This document shows positions 51,741-64,000 of a DNA stretch of 64,000 nucleotides, piece after piece. A model generated the notes under the pieces. The model searched no databases, was not told the origin of the DNA, and saw only the letters and a list, made by a program, of their open reading frames with translations. This DNA comes from Ficedula albicollis (lineage: Eukaryota > Chordata > Aves > Passeriformes > Muscicapidae). A program made the position numbers and the translations under genes. Positions within the stretch are counted from its first letter, which is position 1, and each line of letters starts with the position of its first letter. The stretch is from assembly GCF_000247815.1 (NCBI RefSeq), contig NC_021672.1, forward strand, positions 70,976,303 to 71,040,302, in the 5' to 3' direction.

Positions 51741-53590
51741 ACACTCCATCTCGGAAACCAGACAGATGTAAGAAGACACCCAGCCTTCATCTGGGATCCT
51801 CCCAGGTTATTTCTGAGCTGTCTTTGGAGAGCTGCGCAGTCCCTCAGAAATGAGTACCTTCAAGTTTTCTGGGGAATGAGTGGGAGGCTTTGTTTCCTAG
51901 CAGGGAGCAGGGCTAATGCCTTTGGGCTTGCCTTGGCGCAGCTGAGCTGGCTGGGATGGCATGGGAGCGTGTGACTCCTGCAGTGGTGGTGAATTCTGCA
52001 GGGTGAGAGGGTGAAACCAGCCCTGCTGCCTCCCTCTCTGTCCCTTGCCAGCCTTAGGGATGTGTGGCATCTCCTTGGTGGAAGGACAAGCGATTCTCTG
52101 GGACTCTGGGACTTGAACGAATGCGTGATATTTTATTTTTCTGATCGCCCTGCTACAAATATGTAACAGAGCAAGGTGATGAAAATGCCTGGAGGTGTGG
52201 AAAGACTGAAAAAAAGATTATGCATCCTTCTTTAGAGTGAGGAGTAATAAAAAGCAACCTGACAGAAGTATATAAACTTAAAAGTACAGAGAAGTAAACC
52301 AGGCATTCCTGTGTATACTTTCATGTAATACAGGGTTTCCAATGAAATTGAAATAAAACATCTGACACACGTGAAACTTATTTTTTGTTACAGCACATAA
52401 GTAATTGAGACTGAGAGTGTAGTAGAATGCAGAAGGGGTTAGATATGTGGATGATAAAAATCTTGCATACAGTTTAGTTTTATTCTAGCTCATTTAGAAG
52501 GTATGGAGCTTCCTTCTCCTGGACAGTCTTCCAGCTGCAGCCAGTTAAAAGCCCTTCCTGGCCCTATAAACCTCCAGTGCCTTCCTCTGAGACATCTGGC
52601 ACTGGACACTCGCTTAGAGGAGTCACTGCTGAGCCAGACCATCTCTGCATTGAATGATTACTGGGATCAGAGGTGGCCACAACTTTCTAATCACCTGAAG
52701 GCTGAAATGTAGGATGTGAGGCTGCTGTTGTTTTCCTCATGGACTGTAGAGTCAAGGTGGCAATTGCCCACCTTGTCTGGCCTGTCTCAGTTACCTCTTT
52801 GCCAGCTCCAGCGTTGTGGTGGATAGGTGACTTCTGCAGGAGGAAAAGTTTCATCATCAGAGCCTGGGCAGCTCCATCCTCTTGGGGAACAATGCATTTC
52901 AGGTGTTCCCATCAGCATCTTTTTTCAGCAGCGTGTTTCCTTCAGACTCAGTGAGTTGTCAGCAGCTCAGTCGTGTGGCTTTTGCTGGGTTTGACTTTTC
53001 TTGGTGGTTTTCAGTGGGCACTGATTTATCCACTCACACTGCACTGTATTCCAGGGCATCCCAGGGGTGCCCAGGACAGGCTCCCTGCTTCCACACCCAT
53101 GTGGATCACCCATCCATGCCTGTGATCTTGCTGGGTGATCACAGGTAGCCTGCCAGCATCGCTGCCCTGGAGGGGATTAAGAGTTGTAATATCCAGCAGA
53201 GGGTGCTCAAAAGCAGAAATCCCAAATAACCAGGTACTGCTGCACCTCTGCATTCCAGTTCTTGGTGGCAGAATGGGCTGGGAGGAGCAGACCTGGAGGG
53301 GGCACAGGTGGTGCTGAACACCTGGCACCCATGCAAGAGCACTGTGGGGTGGGGGAGTGTTATTTTGGGCTAGTTTTTGTCTGATCCCATGGATGAGGAG
53401 AATGCACCGAGTACCCTCCCCAGGCATGGTCTGTGGTGTAGTTTCATTCAGACAGAATCCCATTTGCAAGCTCTAAGGCTGCTCAAAGTTGCAAATCACT
53501 TGCATGGGTGGCGAGGCTGGTGGGGGATTTGTTTCAGAAGTGCCTCCCTGTTTGACCTGCAGTGTTCCCATGGCTGTGTCTGTGCTGGCA

Positions 53591-53783
53591 GTCCCTGCCA
53601 CCTGTGTTGAGCTCTTTGCCGTGCAGGTGAGTGCAGATCCTTTGGCTGCTCTCTGTTCCAGACTGTGAGTTTGGAGCGCAGGGGCAGGGCTGCTGTGAGT
53701 CCCTGCCACCTGTGTTGAGCTCTTTGCCATGCAGGTGAGTGCAGATCCTTTGGCTGCTCTCTGTTCCAGACTGTGAGTTTGGA
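53591..53783. repeat. Tandem duplication, 108-bp unit
   Basis: GTCCCTGCCACCTGTGTTGA starts copies at 53591 and 53699; one substitution (GCCGTG versus GCCATG). Again a multiple of three, so repeated peptides in shadow frames have no meaning. Confidence 0.95.
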
Positions 53784-54373
53784 GCTGAGCTTATGCCTAA
53801 ACTGAACTAGAACTCTCCCGAGTGCATCTTGGTCAAAGCTTCCAAGTTGGATCACATTTTTTATTTGCCCAAGCTGTAACTTGCTCCTGGTTGTGCTGAG
53901 ATGGGTCACAAACCTTTTGGTGAACCTTCAGGAAGCTTGTGCCAAGTCTCAGATCCAGGTGTGTTTTTCAGACTGTGTGTTGTAAATGTCACCTGGCTCC
54001 AGAATGGAGTCCCCAGAGCAAATGTGGGATGTGATCAGAGCCCTGGGATTAGGGAAGGAGAGGATGAAATTTTTTTTCAGGTAATTACAGGCAGCTGAGT
54101 TGCCTGTGGAGAAAAACTCCAGCTAATGCTCAGCACCTTTGGAGAATTTCATGTAGAGTAGGCATCACTGAACTCCCTCACATCAAAGGGGGAAATACCT
54201 GTCTGGTCCTTAATCCAAGACTCTCTTGGATTAAAGAAAGATCACAGGTCTTGATTATATCAAATCCAAAGACTTCATTTCTTTCTTCAGAAATCTTCCT
54301 TCTTTTCCTTAGTGCCTTTTCTACTGTAAAAATTCCCACTATGTTTTATCAGTGTACCTAATTGATAGCACAT

Positions 54374-54413
54374 AATTCACCTTTATGATGCTCAATTCAC
54401 CTTTATGATGCTC
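54374..54413. repeat. Tandem duplication, 20-bp unit
   Basis: AATTCACCTTTATGATGCTC is present twice, directly adjacent and identical. Confidence 0.95.
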
Positions 54414-54630
54414 TCTTACATGGGGTTTTCCACCAGTGTCTTTCAGTGCATTTTACACAAGAGATTCTTCTTGTTTTTGCACATGGGGAAAGCAAGGAGG
54501 AGGAAAGGGTAGGAGAGACATGCTTAGGTCAACCAAAGGTGGGGTCAGCAATAAAATTCCAGATTCTTAGATTTGGGCAGTGCTGGAGCACTCTGAGGAC
54601 TAGAGGGTGGTGGGGTTTTTTCTTTTTCTT

Positions 54631-54895
<265 letters not shown>

Positions 54896-56395
54896 TTTTC
54901 TTTTTCTTTTTTTTTTTTTTTTTGTTTGTTTGCTTTGTGAGCTGTTTTATGATTTTATCTTGAAGTCTAGATTTTCCCCTTTTCCCCCCTTCCAAAAGAA
55001 AAAAAAAATGAGCCTAATTTGGTAATAATAATATGGTTTCAAAAGTACTTGTTTAGCCAGTGCTGACTGTATGCTTACACAGCTACCCCTGGCCTGGGAA
55101 AGATTGAAACCACAATGGCTAAGTATAGAGGCCTCTAAAATATCTTCATATATGCAGTGCCTGAGTACACAGACAGAACTGGTCTCTCTTCTGTCTACAG
55201 GAGCAATATTTTCCATAGGATTTGTATTGACAGAGGTTTTACCCCTGCATATTTCTTAGAATAAAGATCCTCCAGAAATGCATCCATGTGCTGAATCCCA
55301 TTCCATGGCCCCCTTCAGCCATGGAAATAAGAAGTATAATCTGTTCCTGAAGAAGACCAAGCACTGCTGCAGCAGGCTCTTGACTCAGGGTGGTTTTTTT
55401 TTGATTATTTATCTCCATTGTATTGCGTGGGGTTTTTTTTCTTTTGCTTTTAAAGAAAGTGGTGAGCTATTGCTAGGATTTCAGCCTTAGCTTTTGAGAG
55501 CAGCTCATGCATAAAGGAGAGATGCTCTCATCCTTGAAGGGTGAAGGATCCTTGGACTGAGTGACCAGAGCTGTGATAGGTGCATTCAGCTCTGTAGAGA
55601 AAGCACATCCTTGTGCATCCCAGTTTCCTGGGATGAACTCCTCTCTGCAGCTTGTTTTCTGGAATCTGAGTCTGTGTCTCTCTTGGAGCCTGACCCCTGG
55701 TTTCTCTGTGTGCTTCCTTTTGAGTCTTTGGCTTAAACTGCCTGCAGTTTTTGGGTAGTTGTGGGCAGAGCAGTTTCTCTGTTCCTGCTCTGTGAGAGTG
55801 ATAGCTCAAGCACGTGCTGCCAATTCCCAGCTGTGGGCTGGATTTGCACTGACACAACGTGTTGCTGGTAAAGGACAGATTTCCCTGAGCTGGGGCTGGC
55901 GCTCCTCGCTCTGCACGTTGCTGTAGGCAGCCTGTGACACTGTTCTGGTGAAGCCAGGAGCTGCTAGGAGTGGCACACTGAGTGCATGCCCAAATTATGT
56001 GCTCCAGGGAGCAGCACCTGGTGGGTGAGACACGCAGATGTTGTGTAGGTGGTCCTCAGGCACTTGTGGATTCTCCTGTGGTGATTGTCTGTCCTGGCTC
56101 TGGATCCTCTGCTGGCACACCAGCAACCCTGGAAACCCCCCAGCTTTCATAATTGTAATAACTTGTCCTTCCTTTCTGGAAACAGCAGCTTCTTTAAATG
56201 TTTGTAACAATATGCAGCTGAACATATAGACAGCCCTTTCAACACCCAGCCTGTGTCTGACACAGCACAGCTCCAGAGCAGTGACTGCAGACGTGTTTGG
56301 AAACCCTTCTGTCTGCAGGGCCCCTTCTTCAGGCCAGAAATGAACACGTGACAAATTGCATCTTCGTTATAATATATACCTTAACAACATCATAA

Positions 56396-56417
56396 TATTA
56401 TTGAATATTCAATAATA
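56396..56417. repeat. Perfect 22-bp AT palindrome in an AT-only tract
   Basis: TATTATTGAATATTCAATAATA equals its own reverse complement up to the full 22 bases; its partner sequence AATATTCAATATTATAATAT follows. Cruciform-prone low-complexity DNA. Confidence 0.85.
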
Positions 56418-57733
56418 ATATTCAATATTATAATATGGAAACATATCAAATCTTTGTAACATCCTGGTGGGGTAAATCTCTTTACCTTGTCGAGATTCTG
56501 GTTTCAAGTCTCACAAATGTTTGTGAGGATGGTAATAGTTTCCAGACATGTTAATATACATCTAGAAATCCACCTGTACGGTGCAGCACCATATCTGGGC
56601 TCTTCACAGAGGTGGAGTTGAAGCACCTGAGGTGCATCTGCAGGGAGCTGAATGCCAGGACTCAGGGAAAGGGGTGTTCCTCCAGGATGGAAGAGGCTGT
56701 CTGAAGCAGAAAACTTGTAAGCTTTTTTTCTGTTGAGAGCATTAAAAACACATCTTAATCTGGGGAAAAAAAAAAAATTTGAGGTGGATAGAGAGAAAAA
56801 TTATTAGGAGTAAACTGAAAGTGGTTGAGTAAGGGGATAAACCCTTTTCAGAAATGATTCAAGTATATATGATCCTACCTCTGCAGAATTTGGGTCTCTG
56901 AAAGTCCATGGTGTTTCAGTGATGCTGTAAACAGGGCTTTTCAAGGTTATCTGTGGACAGCAGGCTTTGTATGAACAGGAAGACTTAGGAGTCCAGCAGC
57001 AAGGCTCACCAGTGGTACTCAGGAATAGCAGGCTGGGGGAAGATCTGCTCCTTGGAGGTAGTAAAGGATCTTCTGTGGCACTGTGCACATTGCTCCATTT
57101 ATTTGGGAGAGGAGTTGGGGCTGACTCCTCACCTGGGCTTGCCCTTCTAGTGCCACTAGTGAATCACACAGGTCACACCCTATGCTACCACTTACTGGTG
57201 ACTGCATTCCTTATTTTGGGACACTGGAGTTCACAAGCTGGCTTGGAGAGCAGACTCAGAGAGTATCTCAAAGCACATCAGCCTTAATGAGCAATTTTGA
57301 GAAGGACTGGCCATTTGTCTTTTTATCTTACTGTCTTAAAATCCTGCAAAAACAGTGTCCATGTGGATGGAGAGAATGAAGTAGAGAGGGGCAAAAAGAC
57401 TGATCCAAGGAAACACCAAAACAAAGCCAAATGACATTTAGGCAGCGTTCAAAAATGCAAAATCAAAATCCCCAGCTTAGGCACCACCTAACTCCTTCAG
57501 GCATCATAATTCCACAGATGCCTCATTTGACTTTTTCTCTGTGCTTGTTGGGGTTTTTTAATTATTTCTGGTTTAACACCCCTTGGATGCTGAGGTTTTT
57601 TTACTTAAAATTCCTTCCCCAAAGTGCCTGAGTCTGACCAGCATGCAGAAGTCAAGCATCCTGGCCCCTCAGCATGCCCAGGTGCTTTCAGAGCACACCC
57701 AGCACGTGCAGGCACGATAAGATTAAAAAAAAA

Positions 57734-58566
<833 letters not shown>

Positions 58567-59360
58567 CTGCCACTTTGTTTTGAAATGTCTTTCAAAAGAA
58601 GAGCTGCTTCTTCCTTTTAGCCAACAGCTGCCAACATGCTGAGAGGTCTTGGGACGTTGCTTCCTTCACATGTTTCATTCCTTGCTCCAAGTCTGGAATA
58701 ATCACCCACACTCTGGTGTGGCTTGCATGGGAACAGTGAGGAGAAGCCCTTTTTCCTGTGGTTAGTTTGTGCCTTCTCCAGAAGGGATGGGTTGGGAGGC
58801 AGGGATTAATTAAAGCAGGGCTTCCTTAGGCTGCTGTTGGGAAGCAGGGAACACCTCTGCTCCTTCTGGCTGTGGCTGGGGAGGTGGCAGTTTGATGGAA
58901 GAGGAGCAGCAGCTGATTTTGGGCCAGGTGTGAGCACTGGGAGCTCTGGGCAGGGCACAGAGCCCTTGGGCAGGAGGGCCAGCAGTGCCTCTCCTCTGGC
59001 TGCCCACGCTCAGGGCGCTGACATCAGTGGCTCCATGCCCAGGCCAGGAGGTGTTTTGGATGCTCAGCGGTGTCTGGCTGTTCTCAGAGGCCACAGAAGC
59101 ACCGAGGACCCCAGTGCCAGGACCCTCCCTTGGAGCAGAGCCCTCCAGAGCTGGGTGTTACGGCGTGCACATCTCCTGTGCCAAGTCTTTTTTGGAGCTT
59201 GCTGTGAGTAACTTGTGTAAGACCTCCTACATAATGGCTTTGCAGAGCCAAAGCCCAGCCTGTCCAATGGACCTCATCCCTTCTGGCTCCTTGGTTTCTC
59301 ACTTCACTGAGGCTCACGGGGCTGGAACAGTTTGCTTTTTCTCAGGCTTTTCCTTAAAAA

Positions 59361-59902
<542 letters not shown>

Positions 59903-60069
59903 AAAAAAAAAAAAAAAAAAATCTGAGAGTGTTGCTTCTGTGGAAAAGCACTTCTGTTCATTGCATGCTGCTGGAGTGGGACTCATCTAACCTGGAGTCT
60001 GGGATCTGTCCTGTGAGACAGAGAGGAGGCAAGCTGCCCAGCCAAGCCCTGGTTTTGCTGAATCCAGCT

Positions 60070-60400
60070 GCGGTGGTTTAGGTTTCTGGCTGAGTCCATC
60101 TGAAAGCGGCACAGAGCAGAGCACAAAGAGAGGGAGGGTCGTAAGTACCGCCATTCTCTCCTGATAATCCCTTAAAAAATAATTGCAGGCCTAAACCTCT
60201 GGCCTCCAGCAAATTTTCCACTCGATTAGAGGCTTTTGTGAAGCTGGGGAAAGGGACACGCAGACTTGCACATTGTGCCGCTGCCCGAAACTTCCAGCTG
60301 GGATTTTTTCCATCAAAAGGGGATTTTAGTAAAACCATTATAAGGGGCTTAGTCACAGAAAAGCAGTTGAGCTGAGACAGGGGTAGATTAGCTTTAACAT
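60070..60400. promoter_or_regulatory. Enhancer-like stretch (candidate)
   Basis: High-complexity sequence with GATAATCCCTTAAAAAATAA, CCACTCGATTAGAGG and CATTATAAGGGGCTTAGTCA, free of tandem copies, only 170 bp after the G541 run. No coding frame fits. Inference only. Confidence 0.22.
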
Positions 60401-61400
60401 GCTTGTTTTTGGCACTGGGGACAGGGTGGGAGCTCACATGCAGCCTCCCCTGTCAGCAGGTGTGGTGGGAGGTATTTCCCCGTGTTCCCCCTGATGTGCT
60501 GCGTTTGAGCCCAGAGGAGGAGAGGGGAAGGGATTGGGCAGCCCAGGCACCACTGGGCTGTGTGCTTGGGTGTGGAGGGCAAAAGTCACCCTGGCTCTGT
60601 CGGCCTTGGGTGTGGTCTGGGCAAGCCTGTGCTGGTGGGCAGGTGACCCTGGGGAAGAGGGTGACATTTGCAGCCTTAAGGACCGTGTGGTGCCTTTGAT
60701 CCTCACGGGTGGTCCCTGCTGCAGGGACAGTCCTGGTGGAGATGTGCAGGGAGCAGGCAGAGGGCTGCAGGCAGAGCTGTACCTGTTGTTGTGCTGGGAA
60801 GTGTCCCAGCGTTTGCTGGGTCAGGAGATGGAAGGGGTGGACACCAGGCACTGCTTGGCCACACCGGGATCTGGGACATTGCCTTAGTCAAGTTGTTTCC
60901 ACCTCTCTTCCCCCATTACTGCTGATTTTCCCTTTTTGATGTCTGTGTGTGTAATGAGTCTGCAGAGCCAATTATGAAAATCCTGTAAATTATAAGGTGT
61001 AGTTGCTTCCGAAAAGGACACCATCACCTGTAGCAGCAGTGTGAGAACTGGATAAAAAAGACTATTTAAATTTATGTGCCAGAAAGGACACACACATACA
61101 GATACTTTAATCGCTGCAGAGGCGTCCAGTGGAGTAACACAGCAGAACCCTGCACAACAAAACTGAAACAAAATAATCTAAGCCTTATTTTAAGTTTGGT
61201 CCTGCGCCATTACCATTCTCGTGCTTGCATGCTTTAAAAAAAAAAATAAAATTTTTTTTGCTGTCAAGCTACAGATGTCAAGAGATCGTTTTAGGGCAGA
61301 AGTGCTGAGTCTAGGATGGATGGTTTCCAGGAGGCAGCTCTTCAGGCTAGGGTGTGAAGTCCCCACGTGATGGGGAGCATTGATGCACATCCCAACATAA

Positions 61401-61843
61401 GATGAACCTGTTGGGGCGAGTCCAGAGGGCCATGGAAGTGATCAGAGGGCTGGAGCATTTCAGCCTGAGAGAGTTGGGGTTGTTCAGCCAGGAGAAGGGA
61501 AAGCTCTAGGGAGCTTGGAGCATTTTCCAGTACCTGGATGGGGGCTGCAAGAGAGCTGGAAAGGGAGTTCTGTGTAGTGATAGGACAAGGGAGAATGGCT
61601 TTATACTGAAAGAGGTTTAGATTACTTACTAGGAATAAAGTCTTTTTTGTGAGGGGGGTAAGGCCCTGGAACAGATTGCCTGGAGAAGCTGTGGATGCTC
61701 TGTCCCTGGAAGTGTCCAAGGCCAGGCTGGATAGGGCTTTAAGCAAACACTTCATAGCAGAAGTGTTCCAGCCCGTGGCAGGCGGACTGGAACTAGATGG
61801 TCTTTGAGATCGCTTCCACCCCAAACCTGTGTTTCTATGATTG
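61401..61843 (+). mobile_element. CR1 LINE 3' fragment, plus orientation
   Basis: The order is characteristic of CR1 3' regions: CCAGAGGGCCATGGAAGTGA, CAGAGGGCTGGAGCA, TTCAGCCAGGAGAAGG, CCCTGGAACAGATTGCC, GAGAAGCTGTGGATGC, CCAAGGCCAGGCTGGATAGG, GAACTAGATGGTCTTTGAG and a final TTTCTATGATTG that corresponds to the family tail. It is 5'-truncated, and no reverse transcriptase reading frame is present. Confidence 0.88.
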
Positions 61844-61918
61844 ACTCCCAGTTCAGCTACACCAGGTGTGGCTTTCCAGTTTGGTTTATGGTGCAAACCC
61901 TCGGGACCCTTCACCAAA

Positions 61919-61920
<2 letters not shown>

Positions 61921-61950
<30 letters not shown>

Positions 61951-61954
61951 ATGA
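61921..61954. repeat. CTG then ATG trinucleotide repeat
   Basis: Seven CTG units lead straight into four GAT units. It begins about 80 bp after the CR1 copy. Confidence 0.92.
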
Positions 61955-62083
61955 GCAGCCTGAGGTTCCCCATCCTTTGCACCCCCCGCCTCGGCCGCAC
62001 CGTGCCAGTTCGTGTCCAGGGCTGGAGAGGTGAATCCTTTAATCCATCCCATTCCTCGTCCCTCCCACTTGATGCCAGGGGTG

Positions 62084-62118
62084 CATTAATTAATTGCCGT
62101 CCATTAATTAATTGCCGT
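62084..62118. repeat. Tandem duplication, 18-bp period
   Basis: CATTAATTAATTGCCGT occurs at 62084 and 62102, at the border of the CpG-rich segment. Confidence 0.93.
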
Positions 62119-62230
62119 TCGTTACGCGCGGTGCCGGGCGCGGCACTCGGCGGGCAATGCTGCCGCCTGGCGGGCAGAACGCGCACTGCACCCGCGGGCA
62201 GCCGGCAGCGCCGCTCCGGGATCGGGAACG
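62110..62230. promoter_or_regulatory. Short CpG-rich segment next to a minisatellite
   Basis: Positions 62118-62228 are packed with CG dinucleotides (CGTTACGCGCGG, GGGCGCGGC, CCGCGGGC) and end where the purine-rich minisatellite begins. It could be a small promoter CpG island for a gene whose exon may start at 63979, or merely a GC-rich, poorly methylated patch. No start codon or domain supports a coding call. Confidence 0.35.
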
Positions 62231-62772
62231 GGAAAAAGGATGGGGAAAGGGAAAGGGAAAGGAATGGGGATCGGGAACGGGATGGGGAAAAGGGATCGGG
62301 AAAGGCACGGGGATTGAGACTGGGATCGGGATCAGGAACGGGATGGGGAAAGGGATGGGGATTGAGATTGGGAAACGGATCAGAATGGGGCTCGGGATTG
62401 GGAAAGGGATGGGAATGGGGATCAGGAAGGGAGTCGGGAAAGGGATGGGGATAGGAAAAGGGATGGGAATCAGGATAGAGATGGGGATGTGGATGGGGAT
62501 TGGGAAAGGGATGGGCATAGGGGATGGAGATCGAGATGGGGATGGGAAAAAAGGGATGGAGACTGGGATGGGGATCGGGAACAGGAATGAGAATGGGATG
62601 GGGATCAGGATCAGAATCTGGAATGGGAACGAGATGGGGATGAGGATCAGGATTGAGAACAGGAATGGGATGGGGATGTCTGGGAATGGGATGGGGATCA
62701 GGATCAGAATCTGGAATGGGAACGAGATGGGGATGAGGATCAGGATTGAGAACAGGAATGGGATGGGGATGT
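62218..62772. repeat. Purine-rich GGGATN/GGGAAN minisatellite, about 555 bp
   Basis: The plus strand is almost only G and A, built from hexamer-like units such as GGGATC, GGGAAC, GGGATG and GGAAAG. The last part carries a higher-order 93-bp duplication (62591-62683 and 62684-62776). Because such DNA lacks stop codons in several frames, long open frames rich in repeating Pro-Ile or Gly-Met arise on both strands; they are by-products. The purine strand may form triplex or G-quadruplex structures. Confidence 0.92.
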
Positions 62773-63978
62773 GCCACCCAGCCCATGTGACTGCAGAGAC
62801 CGCACCAGCACCACAGGCAGCAGTGTGGTCTCCATCTGTTTTCCTGGTGTTCCTGGGTGTTAGGTAGATGAGCAACCCGAGGGATCTCGTTATCCCTCAC
62901 CTCTGGCCGATTTGCATAGGGTGCCTTGGCCAAGTGGGTGGAGATCTGCTGGAGCCAAGTCGGGCATTGCGTCCCTGGCAGCTCCAGGAGCCCGGGGGAG
63001 CAGAGGGAGCCAGCTCACCTGTGGTCTGACTGCCTCACAGGACTTCTACCCGGAGTTCATGGCACCGAAGGATGCACCTGAAGCTGGGGAGCCAGGAGTG
63101 CCACCACAGCTGTCACTGAGGGAGATAATGGCAGGGATTTATTGGCATTTCAGCTCACTGAACAAGGAGACAGGCTGCAGAGCTGGGATGTGTGTGCCCC
63201 TGTGATGCTGTGTGCCAACTGCCAAACCCCTAAAGACATCCAAGGGTTGTAAAACTGGGATATCTGGGGGGAGAAAGAGGAAAAGGACAGGGAGGGACAG
63301 GACCAAGCTCAGATAAAATTTGTTTGGGATTTTTTATTTTTTTTCCCCAAAGCTGGGAGGGGAAATTGCTTCATCATGAAATCACTGCATGGTGCCCAGA
63401 GAAACAAGACTCAGAGGAAGGAAAATAACTAGGAGGAGGTTCCCATTTCTAGATCTGAGTTAGTTTCTGTAGCAGAATATGAGTTTGGTTTATGTCTCAG
63501 TAACCCTCTCATGTGGAAATACTTGCTCAGGGTGTGTGTCCAGGCACTGGTACTAAACTTTTGACACCTTTTCTAAGAAACACCCCAGATTTTAGGAAAA
63601 TCCCATTTCCATTCATCTTGCAGGGACAGATGAGATTCGGATCTTTCAAAATCTCCATCATGCGATTTCAGTTTGGGCTGTCATTGAGCTAGTGCATATG
63701 GTAAATTTAATTAAAGAAGGGGGAGAAGCACTAGCATCCCTGCCAAATGTGGCTGGAGGCTTAAGTTCTGGCACAGGAGCCTGATGAACCCTCTCCAGCT
63801 CTTTCTTCCGTGCAGCTTGGGGCTGGGGAATTGAGCAGGACAGCCTGGCTGGCTGGCCAGGGTGGGGAGTGTCAGTGCAGCCCAGCCAGCAGCTCTGGCT
63901 CGGGGCCTCACTGGTGTCCTGAGGGGTCCAGCCCACGCCACCCAGTCGAGTTTATCCATTTATCTTTCTCCTCCACAG

Positions 63979-64000
63979 AAGGCACTGTTAAAGAGCTGCT
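63979..64000 (+). CDS. Possible start of an exon cut by the window edge
   Basis: The sequence TTTATCTTTCTCCTCCACAG (63959-63978) is a textbook acceptor with a long pyrimidine tract. Only 22 bases follow. Two frames stay open: one reads KALLKSC, the other GTVKELL after two bases; the third hits TAA. The product cannot be named from seven residues. It would belong to the next plus-strand gene. Confidence 0.4.

Noticed and set aside
62218..62772. GGGATN repeats as an interstitial telomere
   Set aside because: The telomere unit TTAGGG is not present in series; the units vary and are purine-only.
61911..62933. Frames of 340, 255 and 251 codons with repeated Pro-Ile, Pro-His or Gly-Met patterns
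   Set aside because: They are translations of the purine-rich minisatellite, which lacks stops in several frames. The patterns follow the six-base unit.

Overview
The window is vertebrate nuclear DNA, most likely avian. Coding DNA is sparse and split by GT-AG introns. The recognisable interspersed repeats are CR1 LINE copies, whose 3' ends carry the ATTCTRTG-type tail typical of sauropsids. Two dense CpG islands stand out from AT-richer surroundings. No prokaryotic or viral gene order is visible. Species cannot be told from the sequence alone.

Layout. Positions 1-12546 hold the 3' end of one plus-strand protein-coding gene: a penultimate exon at 1358-1546, a 10.9 kb phase-0 intron, and the terminal exon at 12409-12546 ending in TGA. 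Joined, they give a 108-residue charged, coiled-coil-like C-terminus whose last helix resembles the layout of a Rab11-FIP-type Rab-binding segment; I could not name the gene. A probable 3' UTR follows to about 13.5 or 14.5 kb. From about 14.5 to 34.5 kb I see no convincing exon, only intergenic DNA with VNTRs, microsatellites, an old CR1/L3-like fragment and a few enhancer-like stretches. A dense CpG island at about 34.7-36.55 kb is probably a promoter, but its core is replaced by 1386 G. From 36.6 to 62 kb there is again no supported exon. A small CpG island at 62.1-62.23 kb runs into a purine-only minisatellite (to 62.77 kb). The last 22 bases follow a good splice acceptor and may begin an exon of the next gene.

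The most striking structure is six uninterrupted G runs of 47, 841, 1386, 172, 830 and 541 bp (3817 bp, about 6% of the window). All are G on the plus strand. Five of six are flanked by the same short sequence on both sides (29 bp exact in one case), and one interrupts a CR1 copy whose reading is restored by removing the run plus one flank copy. I read these as falsely filled assembly gaps between overlapping contig ends rather than biology. The window also carries about twenty near-perfect local tandem duplications (units 18-108 bp, plus one of about 730 bp), which are either young VNTRs or haplotype false duplications. I found no new biological system that the sequence supports; the strongest observations concern assembly integrity, an unnamed conserved C-terminus, and CpG-island promoters hidden by the G runs.
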